The notes below the pieces were generated by a model. The model was not told the DNA's origin and did no database searches. It saw only the letters and a list, made by a program, of their open reading frames with translations. From contig JAFSLL010000289.1 of assembly GCA_017448455.1 (NCBI GenBank), positions 1 to 62,398 on the forward strand: a stretch of DNA of 62,398 bases, read 5' to 3'. Position numbers and translations under genes: made by a program. Below, one piece after another: positions 16,701 to 24,259 of this stretch. Within the stretch, counting starts at the first letter, position 1. Each line of letters begins with the position of its first letter. This stretch comes from Oscillospiraceae bacterium. Lineage in GTDB: Bacteria > Bacillota > Clostridia > Oscillospirales > Oscillospiraceae.

Positions 16701-19474
16701 TCTGAACCGGTGTCTCCTTCGCCGGTGATCGAAAGCGACAGGGTGAAGGTTCCATCCGTGTTCGGTGTAACTGCTTTTCCGGTTTCGGGAACATCGATGC
16801 TGGGCTCGTCATCTCCGCCGCCTCCGCCGGAGCTGCTTCCGTAGGGATTGCCATAGACTACATAAATATCAGTATTTCCGCTAAATTGCGTGTACTCGTT
16901 CTGCCCATATACCTGATATTCCCAAGCGCCTCCGCCCGCACCTCTCAGTTCAGGTACAATCTGGGTGCCGGAAATGCTGGTAAGAAATGTATCATGGTAG
17001 GTATACCCGGATAAGGATTGAACAATATCCGTAATTGCAGTTTGTCCGCTGGATGTGCTGTCAGCCAGCCTCTGAGCGGGTATGATATCCGCACCGGATT
17101 CATTCACATAGTGAATGGTAATGGTGGCTGGCTCCGCCAATTTGGCCAGGTAGATCGTAGCGTTGTTCGTACTGGTGCTAAGAGAAAAGGCACTGTTGTT
17201 ATACTGGAGATACCTTGTCGTGTTTCCAGTGCGAGTACTCAATCTATTATTGCTATATGTCCAAGTAGACGCCTGACTGCTGTTGGTCGTAGTTGCAAGA
17301 GCACCATTATTATCACGAAGATAATATGTCGTACCGCCAACTTGATAACTCAGTTGATATCCACCGGTCACCGCTGTGAATGTCCAGACTACGTTATCAT
17401 TTTCTGACGTGACTCTGTCATTTCCAACGCTAACGGCCTGTCTGCCTAAGGTGCCATTAGTATAGTTCAGGGCATAATCGCTGTTTCCATCTCTGTAAAT
17501 TATGAAATCGCCTGCACCGACACTGCTGCGTGCCGTACCGTACACAGAGAAGCTCTCTGCCTCATAAACGATCTCCGTTCCATCGCTGCTGACGCTGACG
17601 TTTTCAACCAGTTCAATTCCGTCTTCTGCAAAGTGAATAACGTCAAGACTGCTGCCGTCTCCCGTGTTCAAAGACTCAACATAGGTGATTGTGACTTCCA
17701 CCGGTGCTTTCGGCTCGATCTTCTCTTCGCCGTCCATAATGGAAATGTCAAAGAAACGGACAAAGGAGAGCTCCGGCTGAGCAAGACCGGCAACGTCATA
17801 GGCGATAAGGTTCTCATCGTTATCGAAGAGAGTTGCAACTTCCTCTTCAGGAAGCGCCACGATCGGCATATCACTCAGGCCCAGTGCCGCCATGGTCTGG
17901 GATCTGTAGTAGTCATACTCCTCTGTTCCGCGAAGAATTTCGCGAACAACAAGTTCTGCACCGACAGGAATCTCAGCATCTTCGTCAAATCTGACGGTAA
18001 TGTTATATGTTTCCCCGTCTGCGGTGAGATAATCGATTGTAATGACAGTGGTTTCCACAATCGCGTAAATGGAGAACTGATCTGCCGTGAAGGTTACCTC
18101 GTCGGCTTCTGTCGCCGCGTCGCTCTGCTCCACGACTTCCGCATTCTTGTTGGCATCCAGGTGGACGACGTCGACCTTGTCCGCTGTCTCGACGACCGCG
18201 TGACGCAGGGAGACATTGATCTCTCTCAGAGGCTCGACCTCGATGCCGCCCGGCGCAAAGAAGGTGATGTCAACAGCCGTGACGGACTTCACTTCGCCTT
18301 CCACCGCTCCGGTGATGGCGTCAATCAGATTCTGGCTCACAACCGGGATCACCTGCATCTTGGTGTTGGCAGGGAAGGCACCGGCGGGCGCGTCAACCGT
18401 GACGGTCAGACCGTAGCTGACCATCTCAAAGTGCTGCGCAGGCATTTTCTCTTCGAGGGCTTCCTCGTCGACGACTTCTTCCGCTACTTCCTCAGCGGGC
18501 TGCTCATCGGTGGGCTCCTCAGTAGTGAAGAAGGTCTGTTCGCCGTCTTCGGTGACGACGTCTTCCACGATCTCCTCTTCCGGCTTATTGGTGATCACCA
18601 GGCCGTAGGTGCCGACGCTGTCGGACCAGAAGGTGACCTCATCGATATAGTTCCACTCATCGGCGGGATCCGCGATCAGGCCGTAGAGGTGCATATCTTC
18701 GGGATTTCTGTTCTCCTCGTACAGCTCGTGATCATCGACATAGACAATCGTGCCGACCGTCTTTTCACTGAGCAGGTAGTTGCGGAAGGAGAAGTGCACG
18801 CCGCCGGCAGGATACACCTCGACCCCGTTCGGATCGATGAAGTGGATGTCCACAAAGCGGGCGTTCTGCATCTCGCCGTTGACAGCTGCGGAGACAGCAT
18901 CAATGTAACGCAGGTCGGTCACACTGCGCAGTTCCATTCTGGTGCCTTCGGGGAGGACGCCGGCTTCGGCATCGGCCGTGACATACAGGTCACCGAGAAC
19001 TTCTTCCACAAGGAACGCACCAACCGTGTGTTTCTCCTTGTTGGCATTCTTGTTCTCAGCGGGCTTCTTCTCAACCGGCTTGCCCTCAACAGCAGGTGTC
19101 GCCTCGGGGGCTTCCTGCGCCGGGGTTTCTGCCGCAGGGGTCTCAGCCGGGGTCTCCGCTGCCGGAGTCTCCTCAGCCGGAGTCTCCTCAGCCGGAGCTT
19201 CCTCTGCCGGGGTCTCCGCTGCCGGTTCCTGTGCCGGTTCCGGAACAGGTTCCTCTATGGTTGCGGCGAGCTCTGTTGCGGCAGGCTCTTCCTTGACCTC
19301 TTCCGTCGTCTCCAGAAAGACGGCCGGGTCCTCCTTCGCGTGATCCTCGTCCAACGTGATCGCGGGCAGAATGAGGGCATAGGTCGTGGTGAACACGAGG
19401 ACGACCGCCAGCATCATGGCCAGGGTGCGCATTCTCTTGTTCGTGAATAGTTTGAGCGTTTTATTCTTTCCCAC
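13754..19474 (-). CDS. giant LPNTG-anchored VWA adhesin (pilus tip type) 2
   Basis: A 1906-aa surface adhesin starting at GTG (19474) with GGGAGG 8 nt upstream. A basic N-terminus and hydrophobic span end in TTYALILPAITLDEDH. A Pro-Ala-Glu repeat region follows (~65-140). Two copies of a domain with LPEGTRMELRSV / FPANTKMQVIPV-type starts come next; the second (from AQHFEMVSYGL) is nearly identical to the other adhesin. Residues ~620-780 hold a repeat domain rich in YRDGN and YYLRDNN, then a MucBP-like segment and a VWA domain (~890-1130) with MIDAS residues DTSSS, GTNW and LTDGN. Several isopeptide/Cna-B-like domains follow, then ALPNTGGSG, a span and RRRERRYN. Gene order places it downstream of signal peptidase. 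It is likely the tip subunit of the pilus whose shaft is encoded next. Confidence 0.92.
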   Translation of the reverse strand: MGKNKTLKLFTNKRMRTLAMMLAVVLVFTTTYALILPAITLDEDHAKEDPAVFLETTEEVKEEPAATELAATIEEPVPEPAQEPAAETPAEEAPAEETPAEETPAAETPAETPAAETPAQEAPEATPAVEGKPVEKKPAENKNANKEKHTVGAFLVEEVLGDLYVTADAEAGVLPEGTRMELRSVTDLRYIDAVSAAVNGEMQNARFVDIHFIDPNGVEVYPAGGVHFSFRNYLLSEKTVGTIVYVDDHELYEENRNPEDMHLYGLIADPADEWNYIDEVTFWSDSVGTYGLVITNKPEEEIVEDVVTEDGEQTFFTTEEPTDEQPAEEVAEEVVDEEALEEKMPAQHFEMVSYGLTVTVDAPAGAFPANTKMQVIPVVSQNLIDAITGAVEGEVKSVTAVDITFFAPGGIEVEPLREINVSLRHAVVETADKVDVVHLDANKNAEVVEQSDAATEADEVTFTADQFSIYAIVETTVITIDYLTADGETYNITVRFDEDAEIPVGAELVVREILRGTEEYDYYRSQTMAALGLSDMPIVALPEEEVATLFDNDENLIAYDVAGLAQPELSFVRFFDISIMDGEEKIEPKAPVEVTITYVESLNTGDGSSLDVIHFAEDGIELVENVSVSSDGTEIVYEAESFSVYGTARSSVGAGDFIIYRDGNSDYALNYTNGTLGRQAVSVGNDRVTSENDNVVWTFTAVTGGYQLSYQVGGTTYYLRDNNGALATTTNSSQASTWTYSNNRLSTRTGNTTRYLQYNNSAFSLSTSTNNATIYLAKLAEPATITIHYVNESGADIIPAQRLADSTSSGQTAITDIVQSLSGYTYHDTFLTSISGTQIVPELRGAGGGAWEYQVYGQNEYTQFSGNTDIYVVYGNPYGSSSGGGGGDDEPSIDVPETGKAVTPNTDGTFTLSLSITGEGDTGSESHGANVILVMDTSSSMTRNSVTFQGRTMTRLAAAKLAAQQVSTNLLGMNTEENPELVEMCIVRFDGMTATSTSDWYTVAGNTTTPNTFNYVIQNISDNQGTNWEDGLAKAIAAANGHQDGDSTYIIFLTDGNPSFTGTPTDYTFRAEATSTTGGAFYREHEAYMQATDEARQIVKNGWNFYTIGMFGNVDVLQYLTNFAYTGRSNGNEARPNGKYFPAAQTQTLINALDDIAEVISNSLALAGVDFNDGIAQDVTHTALTANVGTGSLGGVTYTKAGGTSSSYTVTVDTAGAATFRFGSNTVAGNITTIQYNKIIDGTPPTTETASAQVYAATYNGTPYFMPIATVSGEGDFEWDLSPLGTLEKNATYTVSFKVWPDQDAYDYVTNLNNGIPGYTWDDSTAKPVYQPNGTTVAYYRNGVSQYPNIVKYPNGTFAAMSNTYQSVDYYIADTEESGGTTTTTYEKGQPIALDVPDPMVLTGSSFQVTKTWSDSLDPGQLAKLIAEAEAQGKVYGVTLNLKEDGAFYKAYTFTPVKNESTGEYEWPSQTINIAPALLTSTYPGGGTYRTVTIDGTSYYVLNDGHEYVLEETNTDQHFEFNTIVYHPALVNGVLKNVSFQIGSDGKIVDGSSATVVGDVPLVTFEGENTLRGGINVYKKVVEEDGTVVEDNTDVFDAEITLTVPMKDGVPDFSHVENYYDDDDVTILIPSVAWYRYYDVNGNVVYDDALIDAGILEDSGQTSQYGRIGQGENYDGSGWFYLDFNDTTGTVTGTIKIVTAYTLRFTNMAAGTAYELTETGTQGMQPSYEFWHDNASSDAHIVIGNAGNNIRVTNKIVNRKIIVYKTDMDESLALSGASFTILDYNLTTDDTGYTAVIELPINTTPYDLTETAAPAGYNMLTGPVKITVASDGVRFQQMDYHGGETQTAEKDADRNYVVIVRDSPGTALPNTGGSGTLLNTIGGITLMMIAAVMYGFRMRRRERRYN
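19090..19250 (-). repeat. tandem repeat coding for ETPAEE-type units
   Basis: A GCCGGxGTCTCC-like repeat encodes the Pro-Ala-Glu stalk of the adhesin and is a likely site of length variation. Confidence 0.65.
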
Positions 19475-19526
19475 TGTTGTTTCCTCCCGAGAGTTATTCC
19501 AAGCGGTTAATACTCGTTTTTATTTA

Positions 19527-20096
19527 TCAGTTTACCGGTCCGAATTCGCTGAGCGGCCAGACCCGGAATATTATCCGGCCGACAATCTGTTCTTCCGCGA
19601 CACAGCCGACGGCGGTGTTGCGGGAGTCTACGGAGACGCTTCTGTGATCCCCGACAACGAAGAGTCGGGATTCAGGGACCTGGTAGGGAAGGGTGATGTT
19701 CGTTTCGCCGAAGGCCTTGTCGGTGATGTATGGTTCATCCAGGGCTACGTTGTTGACGTAGATGGTGCCGTCCTCCGAGATGTCCACCCATTCCCCCGCG
19801 CGGGCGATGACCCGCTTTACGAGGATGTTGTTATTATAATAGAAGGCCATGACGTCGCCGGTTTTAAACTGGGAACCTTTGACCGAGAGCACGATGTTCC
19901 CTTCCTCCAAGGTCGGGGTCATCGAACTGCCGTAGATCTGAAGCACCGGCAGGAGCAGCACGGCGATCAGGACGGCAACGGCGGCGACGGTAACGAGAGT
20001 AAAGAGAGTGTTGCGCAGGGCAAAGGCGAAGCTCCTTTTATACTTCTCATGCTTCAGCTCTTCCTCGAGCTGTTCCAAACTCAGCTCTTCATCCAT
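19527..20096 (-). CDS. lepB: signal peptidase I
   Basis: A 189-aa membrane serine-lysine protease that cleaves signal peptides. An acidic cytosolic N-terminus (~1-25) is followed by one membrane span (~30-52). The catalytic Ser is in SSMTPT (Ser58) and the catalytic Lys in VKRVIA (Lys94). The conserved GDHRSVSVDSRN box lies at ~149-160. It is in one unit with the coiled-coil gene (8-nt overlap) and is followed 52 nt later by the VWA adhesin. Signal peptidases of this type are common in pilus islands, where they can be needed for pilin export or assembly (SipA-type), so a dedicated pilus role is likely but inferred. Confidence 0.93.
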   Translation of the reverse strand: MDEELSLEQLEEELKHEKYKRSFAFALRNTLFTLVTVAAVAVLIAVLLLPVLQIYGSSMTPTLEEGNIVLSVKGSQFKTGDVMAFYYNNNILVKRVIARAGEWVDISEDGTIYVNNVALDEPYITDKAFGETNITLPYQVPESRLFVVGDHRSVSVDSRNTAVGCVAEEQIVGRIIFRVWPLSEFGPVN

Positions 20097-20460
20097 TGCT
20101 CTGCCCCTGCTTATAGCGGTCCACCAGCATCTGCGTGACCTTCAGGTACATCTCGGCGGCCTTTTCGGTCTCCGCGGTGACCTTGTCCAGTCTTGCCATG
20201 GCGTCATCGATGGCGCCGGACTTGCCGGTCTGGTGTTCCACCTCCGCGCGCAGCTCGCGGATCTTCTCATCCTTGGCGTCGAGCTTCTTGCGGAGACGTT
20301 CATAAGTTTCCTTCAGCTCGGTCAGCTGCGCTTCGACTTCTGCGCGCTTGGCCTGTTCTTCCTCGACCTCCTGCTTTGCGGCAGCGACGGTCTTCTTCTG
20401 GGCGATCATCATTTCCAGGAGTTCGGAACGCCGGAGTTTACGGAGTTCTTTATCTGTCAT
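20089..20460 (-). CDS. coiled-coil protein of the pilus operon
   Basis: A 123-aa, highly charged protein predicted to be almost entirely coiled coil (about residues 5-85, e.g. LEMMIAQKKTVAAAKQ and LRKKLDAKDEKIRELRAEV) with no signal peptide. The start at 20460 has AAAGGA 9 nt upstream; an ATG six codons earlier lacks a usable site. It overlaps the signal peptidase start by 8 nt, so translation is probably coupled. It is the first gene of the pilus unit. I do not recognise a defined family; it might scaffold or regulate export from the cytoplasmic side. Confidence 0.75.
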   Translation of the reverse strand: MTDKELRKLRRSELLEMMIAQKKTVAAAKQEVEEEQAKRAEVEAQLTELKETYERLRKKLDAKDEKIRELRAEVEHQTGKSGAIDDAMARLDKVTAETEKAAEMYLKVTQMLVDRYKQGQSNG

Positions 20461-20535
20461 GCTTTGCTGTCCTTTCATCCTGAGAAATTGCTTCGCCGGG
20501 TGTCAAAATAGTCCCTTTTCCCAGCTTGCACCCGT

Positions 20536-20570
20536 AGTTTACCATGTCAGGAGTCAATAAAAGAATCAAT
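20536..20570 (-). promoter_or_regulatory. pilus-type promoter motif, copy B
   Basis: On the minus strand ATTGATTCTTTT starts at 20570 and TAAACT lies at 20541-20536, 22 nt after TTGATT. It lies 76 bp before the first gene of the pilus operon. Confidence 0.55.
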
Positions 20571-20919
20571 AAAAACAGAAACTTGCGTCATTTGCAAAAA
20601 TATTTTTGTTTCTTATGCCTGGGACGCTATTTCGGATCGTGTCGGATGATATAGTTCAGACACAATACTCCTTCTATCATAGCTAATATATTCTATCAGA
20701 TATTTGGAAAAATGCAATATTTTCCGGGAAAAAATTTTTAAAAAAATATTAAGAACTCTGCTCTTTCCGGTATTTTTCAAGGTTTTGTCTCCCGCCGGTT
20801 TTCGCACCACAAAATCTTGTTTTTCTCTGGTCGGACCAAGCGCCGGAACGGTGATTTTTGCCGCTGCGGAGGCAGGGTTTTTCAGAGAAATGCTCTTTTT
20901 GTCACCGTTCTATTCACAC

Positions 20920-20948
20920 TTGAAAACCCCCTGGGCTTTCGATATAAT
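20920..20948 (+). promoter_or_regulatory. SigA promoter of the 77-aa gene
   Basis: TTGAAA (20920-20925), a 17-nt spacer and TATAAT (20943-20948), 38 bp before the start codon. Confidence 0.85.
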
Positions 20949-20985
20949 GAAGAAAACAGACAAGGGATAACAGGAGGACATTTTC

Positions 20986-21219
20986 ATGAAACTGAGTGTG
21001 CAGAATATGATGCGGGCGAAGAGCGCCTGGAGCAGCTTTCGGAGGAATCACCCGCAGATGATCGCCTTCGCGAAGGATGTGCTGAACCACGGTGTCAAGG
21101 AGGACTCGCAGATGGAGATCACCGTCCGCTACCCGGATGGAACGGAGCTTAACTCCGGCATCCGGCTGAAGAAGGACGACCTGGATCTCTTCCAGATCCT
21201 GATGGACATCTTTTCATAA
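20986..21219 (+). CDS. 77-aa small protein of unknown function
   Basis: A monocistronic gene with a consensus-like promoter, AGGAGG 8 nt before the ATG and a strong terminator behind it. The N-terminal half is basic and probably helical (MMRAKSAWSSFRRNHPQM). The C-terminal half looks like two beta strands and a helix (MEITVRYPDGTELNSGIRL, then DDLDLFQILMDIF). There is no signal peptide or membrane span. The good expression signals say it is real. I do not recognise the family. Confidence 0.8.
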   Translation: MKLSVQNMMRAKSAWSSFRRNHPQMIAFAKDVLNHGVKEDSQMEITVRYPDGTELNSGIRLKKDDLDLFQILMDIFS

Positions 21220-21223
21220 TATT

Positions 21224-21259
21224 GCAAGGCGCCCCGGCTTTTCAGCCGGGGCGCCTTGC
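21224..21259. terminator. bidirectional terminator
   Basis: A perfect 16-bp stem (GCAAGGCGCCCCGGCT and its complement) with a 4-nt loop, between the convergent 77-aa gene and the alaX-type gene. Confidence 0.85.
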
Positions 21260-21260
21260 G

Positions 21261-22412
21261 TTATATGCTGTTTATAAATTCGCGGATTTCGGCTTCGGCG
21301 GCTCCGGCGCTGCCCTGGATCATCTCCGGGCGGCCGCCGCCGCGGCCCTGGATGCCGGTGTTGATCGCTTTGCTCTCCTTCCGCAGATCTCGTGTGCGGC
21401 TGCCGATGATGTAGCGGTAGCCGCCCTCGGAGGCGGGGAAGAAGACCGCGGCGAGGCAGCTGCACTTTTCCATCACGAGGTTACAGAGCTCCCGCGCGGC
21501 GATCTCGTCGGAGACATCGACGAAGAGGCAGACGTTCCGCTGTCCGGCGGGGACGGCCTCCGCCTTCAGACGCATGAGCTCCAGGGAGAGCGCGGCCCGT
21601 TTTTCCTTCAGAGCATCGCGCTCCTCCAGCAGGCGCTGCACCGCCTCGCTGACGGCATCGCGCCGGACGCTGAGCAAAGCGGAGATCTCGGAGGCGCTGC
21701 GGAGCTTCCGGCGGTAGTCCTCCAGGGCCTGCATGCCGCAGAGGAGGCTCAGGCGCGTGCCGCCGCGGTGTTTCTCGAAGTTCAGCACCTTGATGATGCC
21801 GATCTCGCCGGTATAGGACACGTGCGGCGCGCAGCAGGCGCAGCGGTCCACGCCCGGGATCTCAACAATGCGCACCTCGCCGCTGAGCTCCTTCTTGCTG
21901 CGGTAGTCCAGCGCCGCGAGCTCCTCCGGGGAGGGGAAGAAGACCCTGACCGGGAGATTGCGGCGGACGGCCTCGTTGGCCAGCGTCTCGATCCGCTCGA
22001 CGTCCTCGGCCGTGAAAACATAGTCAAAGTCGAGCGTCATGTCGTCCGCGCCGATGTGGAAGCCGACGTTGCTGCAGCCGAAGAGGCTGTGCGCCGTGCC
22101 GGAGAAAATGTGCTCGCCGGAATGGTTTTGCATCCGCCGCAGGCGCTGCTCAGCATCGATCTCGCCGGTCACCGCCGCGCCGACAGCCAGGGGTGCGTCA
22201 CAGTAATGGAGCACTTCCCCGTTCTTCTCGTGCGCGTCGAGCACGCGGACGCCGCCGAGGAGGCCGGTGTCGGCCGGCTGGCCGCCGCCCTCGGGGAAGA
22301 AGGCGGTCTCTTTGAGGACGACGAGGTATTTGCCGTCCGCTTCCTCACAGCGGAGCACCTCGGAGGTAAAGCGGAACAGGTGACTGTCCCGGTAATAGAG
22401 CTTTTCCGTCAT
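21261..22412 (-). CDS. alanyl-tRNA editing protein (AlaX type)
   Basis: A 383-aa stand-alone relative of the AlaRS editing domain, which hydrolyses Ser (or Gly) wrongly attached to tRNA-Ala. The tRNA-SAD zinc motif is complete: HSGEH at ~96-100 and CACCAPH at ~191-197 (HxxxH and CxxxH). N-terminal features (FFPEGGGQPADTG) match AlaRS, and the C-terminal ~130 residues form a helical linker and DHHA1-like domain containing the family's Gly-rich GRGGGRPEMIQG. It is the last gene of the serC-serA-mtnN-alaX unit; its ATG directly abuts the upstream stop codon. Co-expression with serine biosynthesis makes sense because Ser is the main noncognate substrate. Confidence 0.9.
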   Translation of the reverse strand: MTEKLYYRDSHLFRFTSEVLRCEEADGKYLVVLKETAFFPEGGGQPADTGLLGGVRVLDAHEKNGEVLHYCDAPLAVGAAVTGEIDAEQRLRRMQNHSGEHIFSGTAHSLFGCSNVGFHIGADDMTLDFDYVFTAEDVERIETLANEAVRRNLPVRVFFPSPEELAALDYRSKKELSGEVRIVEIPGVDRCACCAPHVSYTGEIGIIKVLNFEKHRGGTRLSLLCGMQALEDYRRKLRSASEISALLSVRRDAVSEAVQRLLEERDALKEKRAALSLELMRLKAEAVPAGQRNVCLFVDVSDEIAARELCNLVMEKCSCLAAVFFPASEGGYRYIIGSRTRDLRKESKAINTGIQGRGGGRPEMIQGSAGAAEAEIREFINSI

Positions 22413-23099
22413 TCAGAGCCCCCGTATGATCCGGTCCGTTACGCTGAGGCAGAGCGCCGCGCTCTTCTGCAGCTCCGCGTAGAACTCCTCCCCGCCGCCG
22501 GTCAGCCCGTCGGAGACGGCCTTGATGAGCAGGCAGGGGACCTCGTTGCGTCTGCAGGTCAGCAGGACGCCGGCGCTCTCCATCTCGCAGATGTCCGCGC
22601 CGTAGAGCTTGTGCAAACGCGCCTTGTCCGCCTGATTCCCGACGAACTTGTCCGCCGAGGCGCAGGTGACGGGCCGCAGCTCCGGGCAGAGGGTGACGGC
22701 CTTCTCCGCCAGGTCCGCGTCCGCCGGGATGTAGATATCCGGGAGTCCGGGATACTGGGCGGGGGCGACCGGGTCGATGCCGGAGAGGTCGAAGTCGTAG
22801 TGCACCACGCGGGTGACGACGCAGGTCTTCGTGAGGGTCATCTCCTCCGTGAGGCCGCCGACCACGCCGAAGTTCACGATCAGCTCCACGCCGTAGCGGT
22901 CGATGAGGAGCCCTGCCGCGGCCGCGGCCGCGATCTCCCCGATGCCGCTGTGGATGACATACAGCGTGTAGGCGTCATTTTCATAGAGGTAGACGTCGAA
23001 GCCGCCGCGGCGCTCGGTCTCGCCGGGCGTGCCGTAGCGGGCGAAAACGCTCTCCATTTCCACGGCCACCAGCAGGCCGATTTTTTTCTTTTCGCTCAT
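22413..23099 (-). CDS. mtnN: MTA/SAH nucleosidase family protein
   Basis: A 228-aa enzyme of the PNP/UDP phosphorylase superfamily, most like 5'-methylthioadenosine/S-adenosylhomocysteine nucleosidase. It would cleave the N-glycosidic bond of MTA and SAH in methionine salvage and methyl-cycle maintenance. Visible marks are the N-terminal LLVAVEMES, GIGEIAAAAA (~55-65), the substrate-binding EMESAGV (~172-178) and the catalytic Asp in VSDGLTGG (~193-200). Its start overlaps the serA stop by 4 nt (ATGA). The order in an amino-acid operon is unusual but the coupling is tight. A related nucleosidase specificity cannot be excluded. Confidence 0.82.
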   Translation of the reverse strand: MSEKKKIGLLVAVEMESVFARYGTPGETERRGGFDVYLYENDAYTLYVIHSGIGEIAAAAAAGLLIDRYGVELIVNFGVVGGLTEEMTLTKTCVVTRVVHYDFDLSGIDPVAPAQYPGLPDIYIPADADLAEKAVTLCPELRPVTCASADKFVGNQADKARLHKLYGADICEMESAGVLLTCRRNEVPCLLIKAVSDGLTGGGEEFYAELQKSAALCLSVTDRIIRGL

Positions 23100-24259
23100 A
23101 TGACTCTCACCCGCAGCACCTCGTCCATCTCGCGGATGCCGTTGACGGTCTCCTCGTAGATCTCGTCCCCGAGGTCGACGATGGTCACGGCGTAGGCGCC
23201 GCGGTGCTTGTTGATCATGTGCTCGACGTTGATATTCTTGGTGCTGATGAAGTCGAGAATGCGGGTGATCATGCGCGGGACGTTGCGGTGAATGACGCAG
23301 AGACGGCAGACGCCGAGGCGGTTGAGGTAGGCGTCGGGGAAGTTCACGGAGTTGCGGATGTTCCCGTTCAGGAGGTAGTCGTAGAGCTCGTTGGCGGCCA
23401 TCTCGGCGCAGCGGTCCTCGCTCTCGGGCGTGCAGGCGCCGAGATGCGGCATGGCGATCACGTTCGGCGCGCGGAGGATGACCTCGTTCGGGAAGTCGGT
23501 GACATACTTGGCGACCTTACCGCTCTTCAGGGCCTCGGTCATGTCCAGGTCGTTCACGACCTCGGCGCGGGATTCGTTGATGATGCGCACGCCGTCCTTC
23601 ATGCGGGCGAAGGCGGCGGCGTTGAGCATGTCGTGCGTCTCGTCGGTGAAGGGGACGTTGATGCTGATATAGTCGCAGTTTTCGTACAGCTCTTCGAGGT
23701 TCTCGGTGTGGATGACCTTGCGGGAGAGCCGCCAGGCGGCGTCGACCGAGAGGAAGGGGTCGTAGCCGAGGACCTTCATGTTCAGGTCCACACCGGCGTT
23801 GGCCACCAGCGCGCCGACCGCACCGAGGCCGATGACGCCGAGGGTCTTGCCCAGCAGCTCCGGCCCGGTGAAGCTGGCCTTTTTCTTCTCCACGAGCGCG
23901 GGGATCTTCTCGCCCTCGCCGGCGATGGACTGCACCCAGGCGATGCTGCCGAGGATGTCGCGCGAGGCCATCACGAGCGAGGCGATCTCCTGCTCCTTGA
24001 CGGCCTGGGCGTTGGCGCCGGGCGCGTTGAAGACGACGATGCCCTCTTCGGTGCAGCGCTCGATGGGGATGTTGTTGTAGCCGGCGCCGGCGCGCGCGAT
24101 GGCGAGGAGGCTGTCCGGGAAGCGCATATCGTGGATCTCGGCGCTGCGCAGGAGCAGGCCGCTGGGGTTGTCCAGATCCTCGCCGACACGGCAGCCGACT
24201 TTCTCCAGCGCCTCAATGCCGGCATCGGCAATCTTGTTCATGGTCTGTATCTTAAACAT
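23096..24259 (-). CDS. serA: D-3-phosphoglycerate dehydrogenase
   Basis: A 387-aa enzyme that oxidises 3-phosphoglycerate to 3-phosphohydroxypyruvate, the first step of serine synthesis. It has an NAD-binding Rossmann fold with GVIGLGAVG (~140-148), the family Arg/Glu/His catalytic set (NESRAEVV and MPHLGACTPES) and a C-terminal ACT domain (~315-387) for regulation by ligands such as serine. The ATG at 24259 lies inside the serC 3' end (8-nt overlap) and has AAGGAG 13 nt upstream. Together with serC it gives two of the three serine-pathway steps; no serB is in the window. Confidence 0.94.
   Translation of the reverse strand: MFKIQTMNKIADAGIEALEKVGCRVGEDLDNPSGLLLRSAEIHDMRFPDSLLAIARAGAGYNNIPIERCTEEGIVVFNAPGANAQAVKEQEIASLVMASRDILGSIAWVQSIAGEGEKIPALVEKKKASFTGPELLGKTLGVIGLGAVGALVANAGVDLNMKVLGYDPFLSVDAAWRLSRKVIHTENLEELYENCDYISINVPFTDETHDMLNAAAFARMKDGVRIINESRAEVVNDLDMTEALKSGKVAKYVTDFPNEVILRAPNVIAMPHLGACTPESEDRCAEMAANELYDYLLNGNIRNSVNFPDAYLNRLGVCRLCVIHRNVPRMITRILDFISTKNINVEHMINKHRGAYAVTIVDLGDEIYEETVNGIREMDEVLRVRVI

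Larger units (their letters stand above)
20461..20985. other. AT-rich divergent intergenic region
   Basis: 525 bp with no convincing gene. It holds the pilus-type promoter on the minus strand (20536-20570), a SigA promoter on the plus strand (20920-20948), and a 9-bp inverted repeat GAACGGTGA/TCACCGTTC (20846-20854 and 20902-20910) just upstream of the latter. The middle (20600-20760) is very AT-rich, compatible with an upstream activating or nucleoid-protein binding region. Confidence 0.7.

Noticed and set aside
20704-20970. 88-aa plus-strand open frame in the AT-rich intergenic region
   Set aside because: It contains the promoter of the following gene and has no ribosome binding site.
21222-23159. 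645-aa plus-strand open frame opposite alaX and mtnN
   Set aside because: Begins inside the terminator hairpin and has shadow-type composition.
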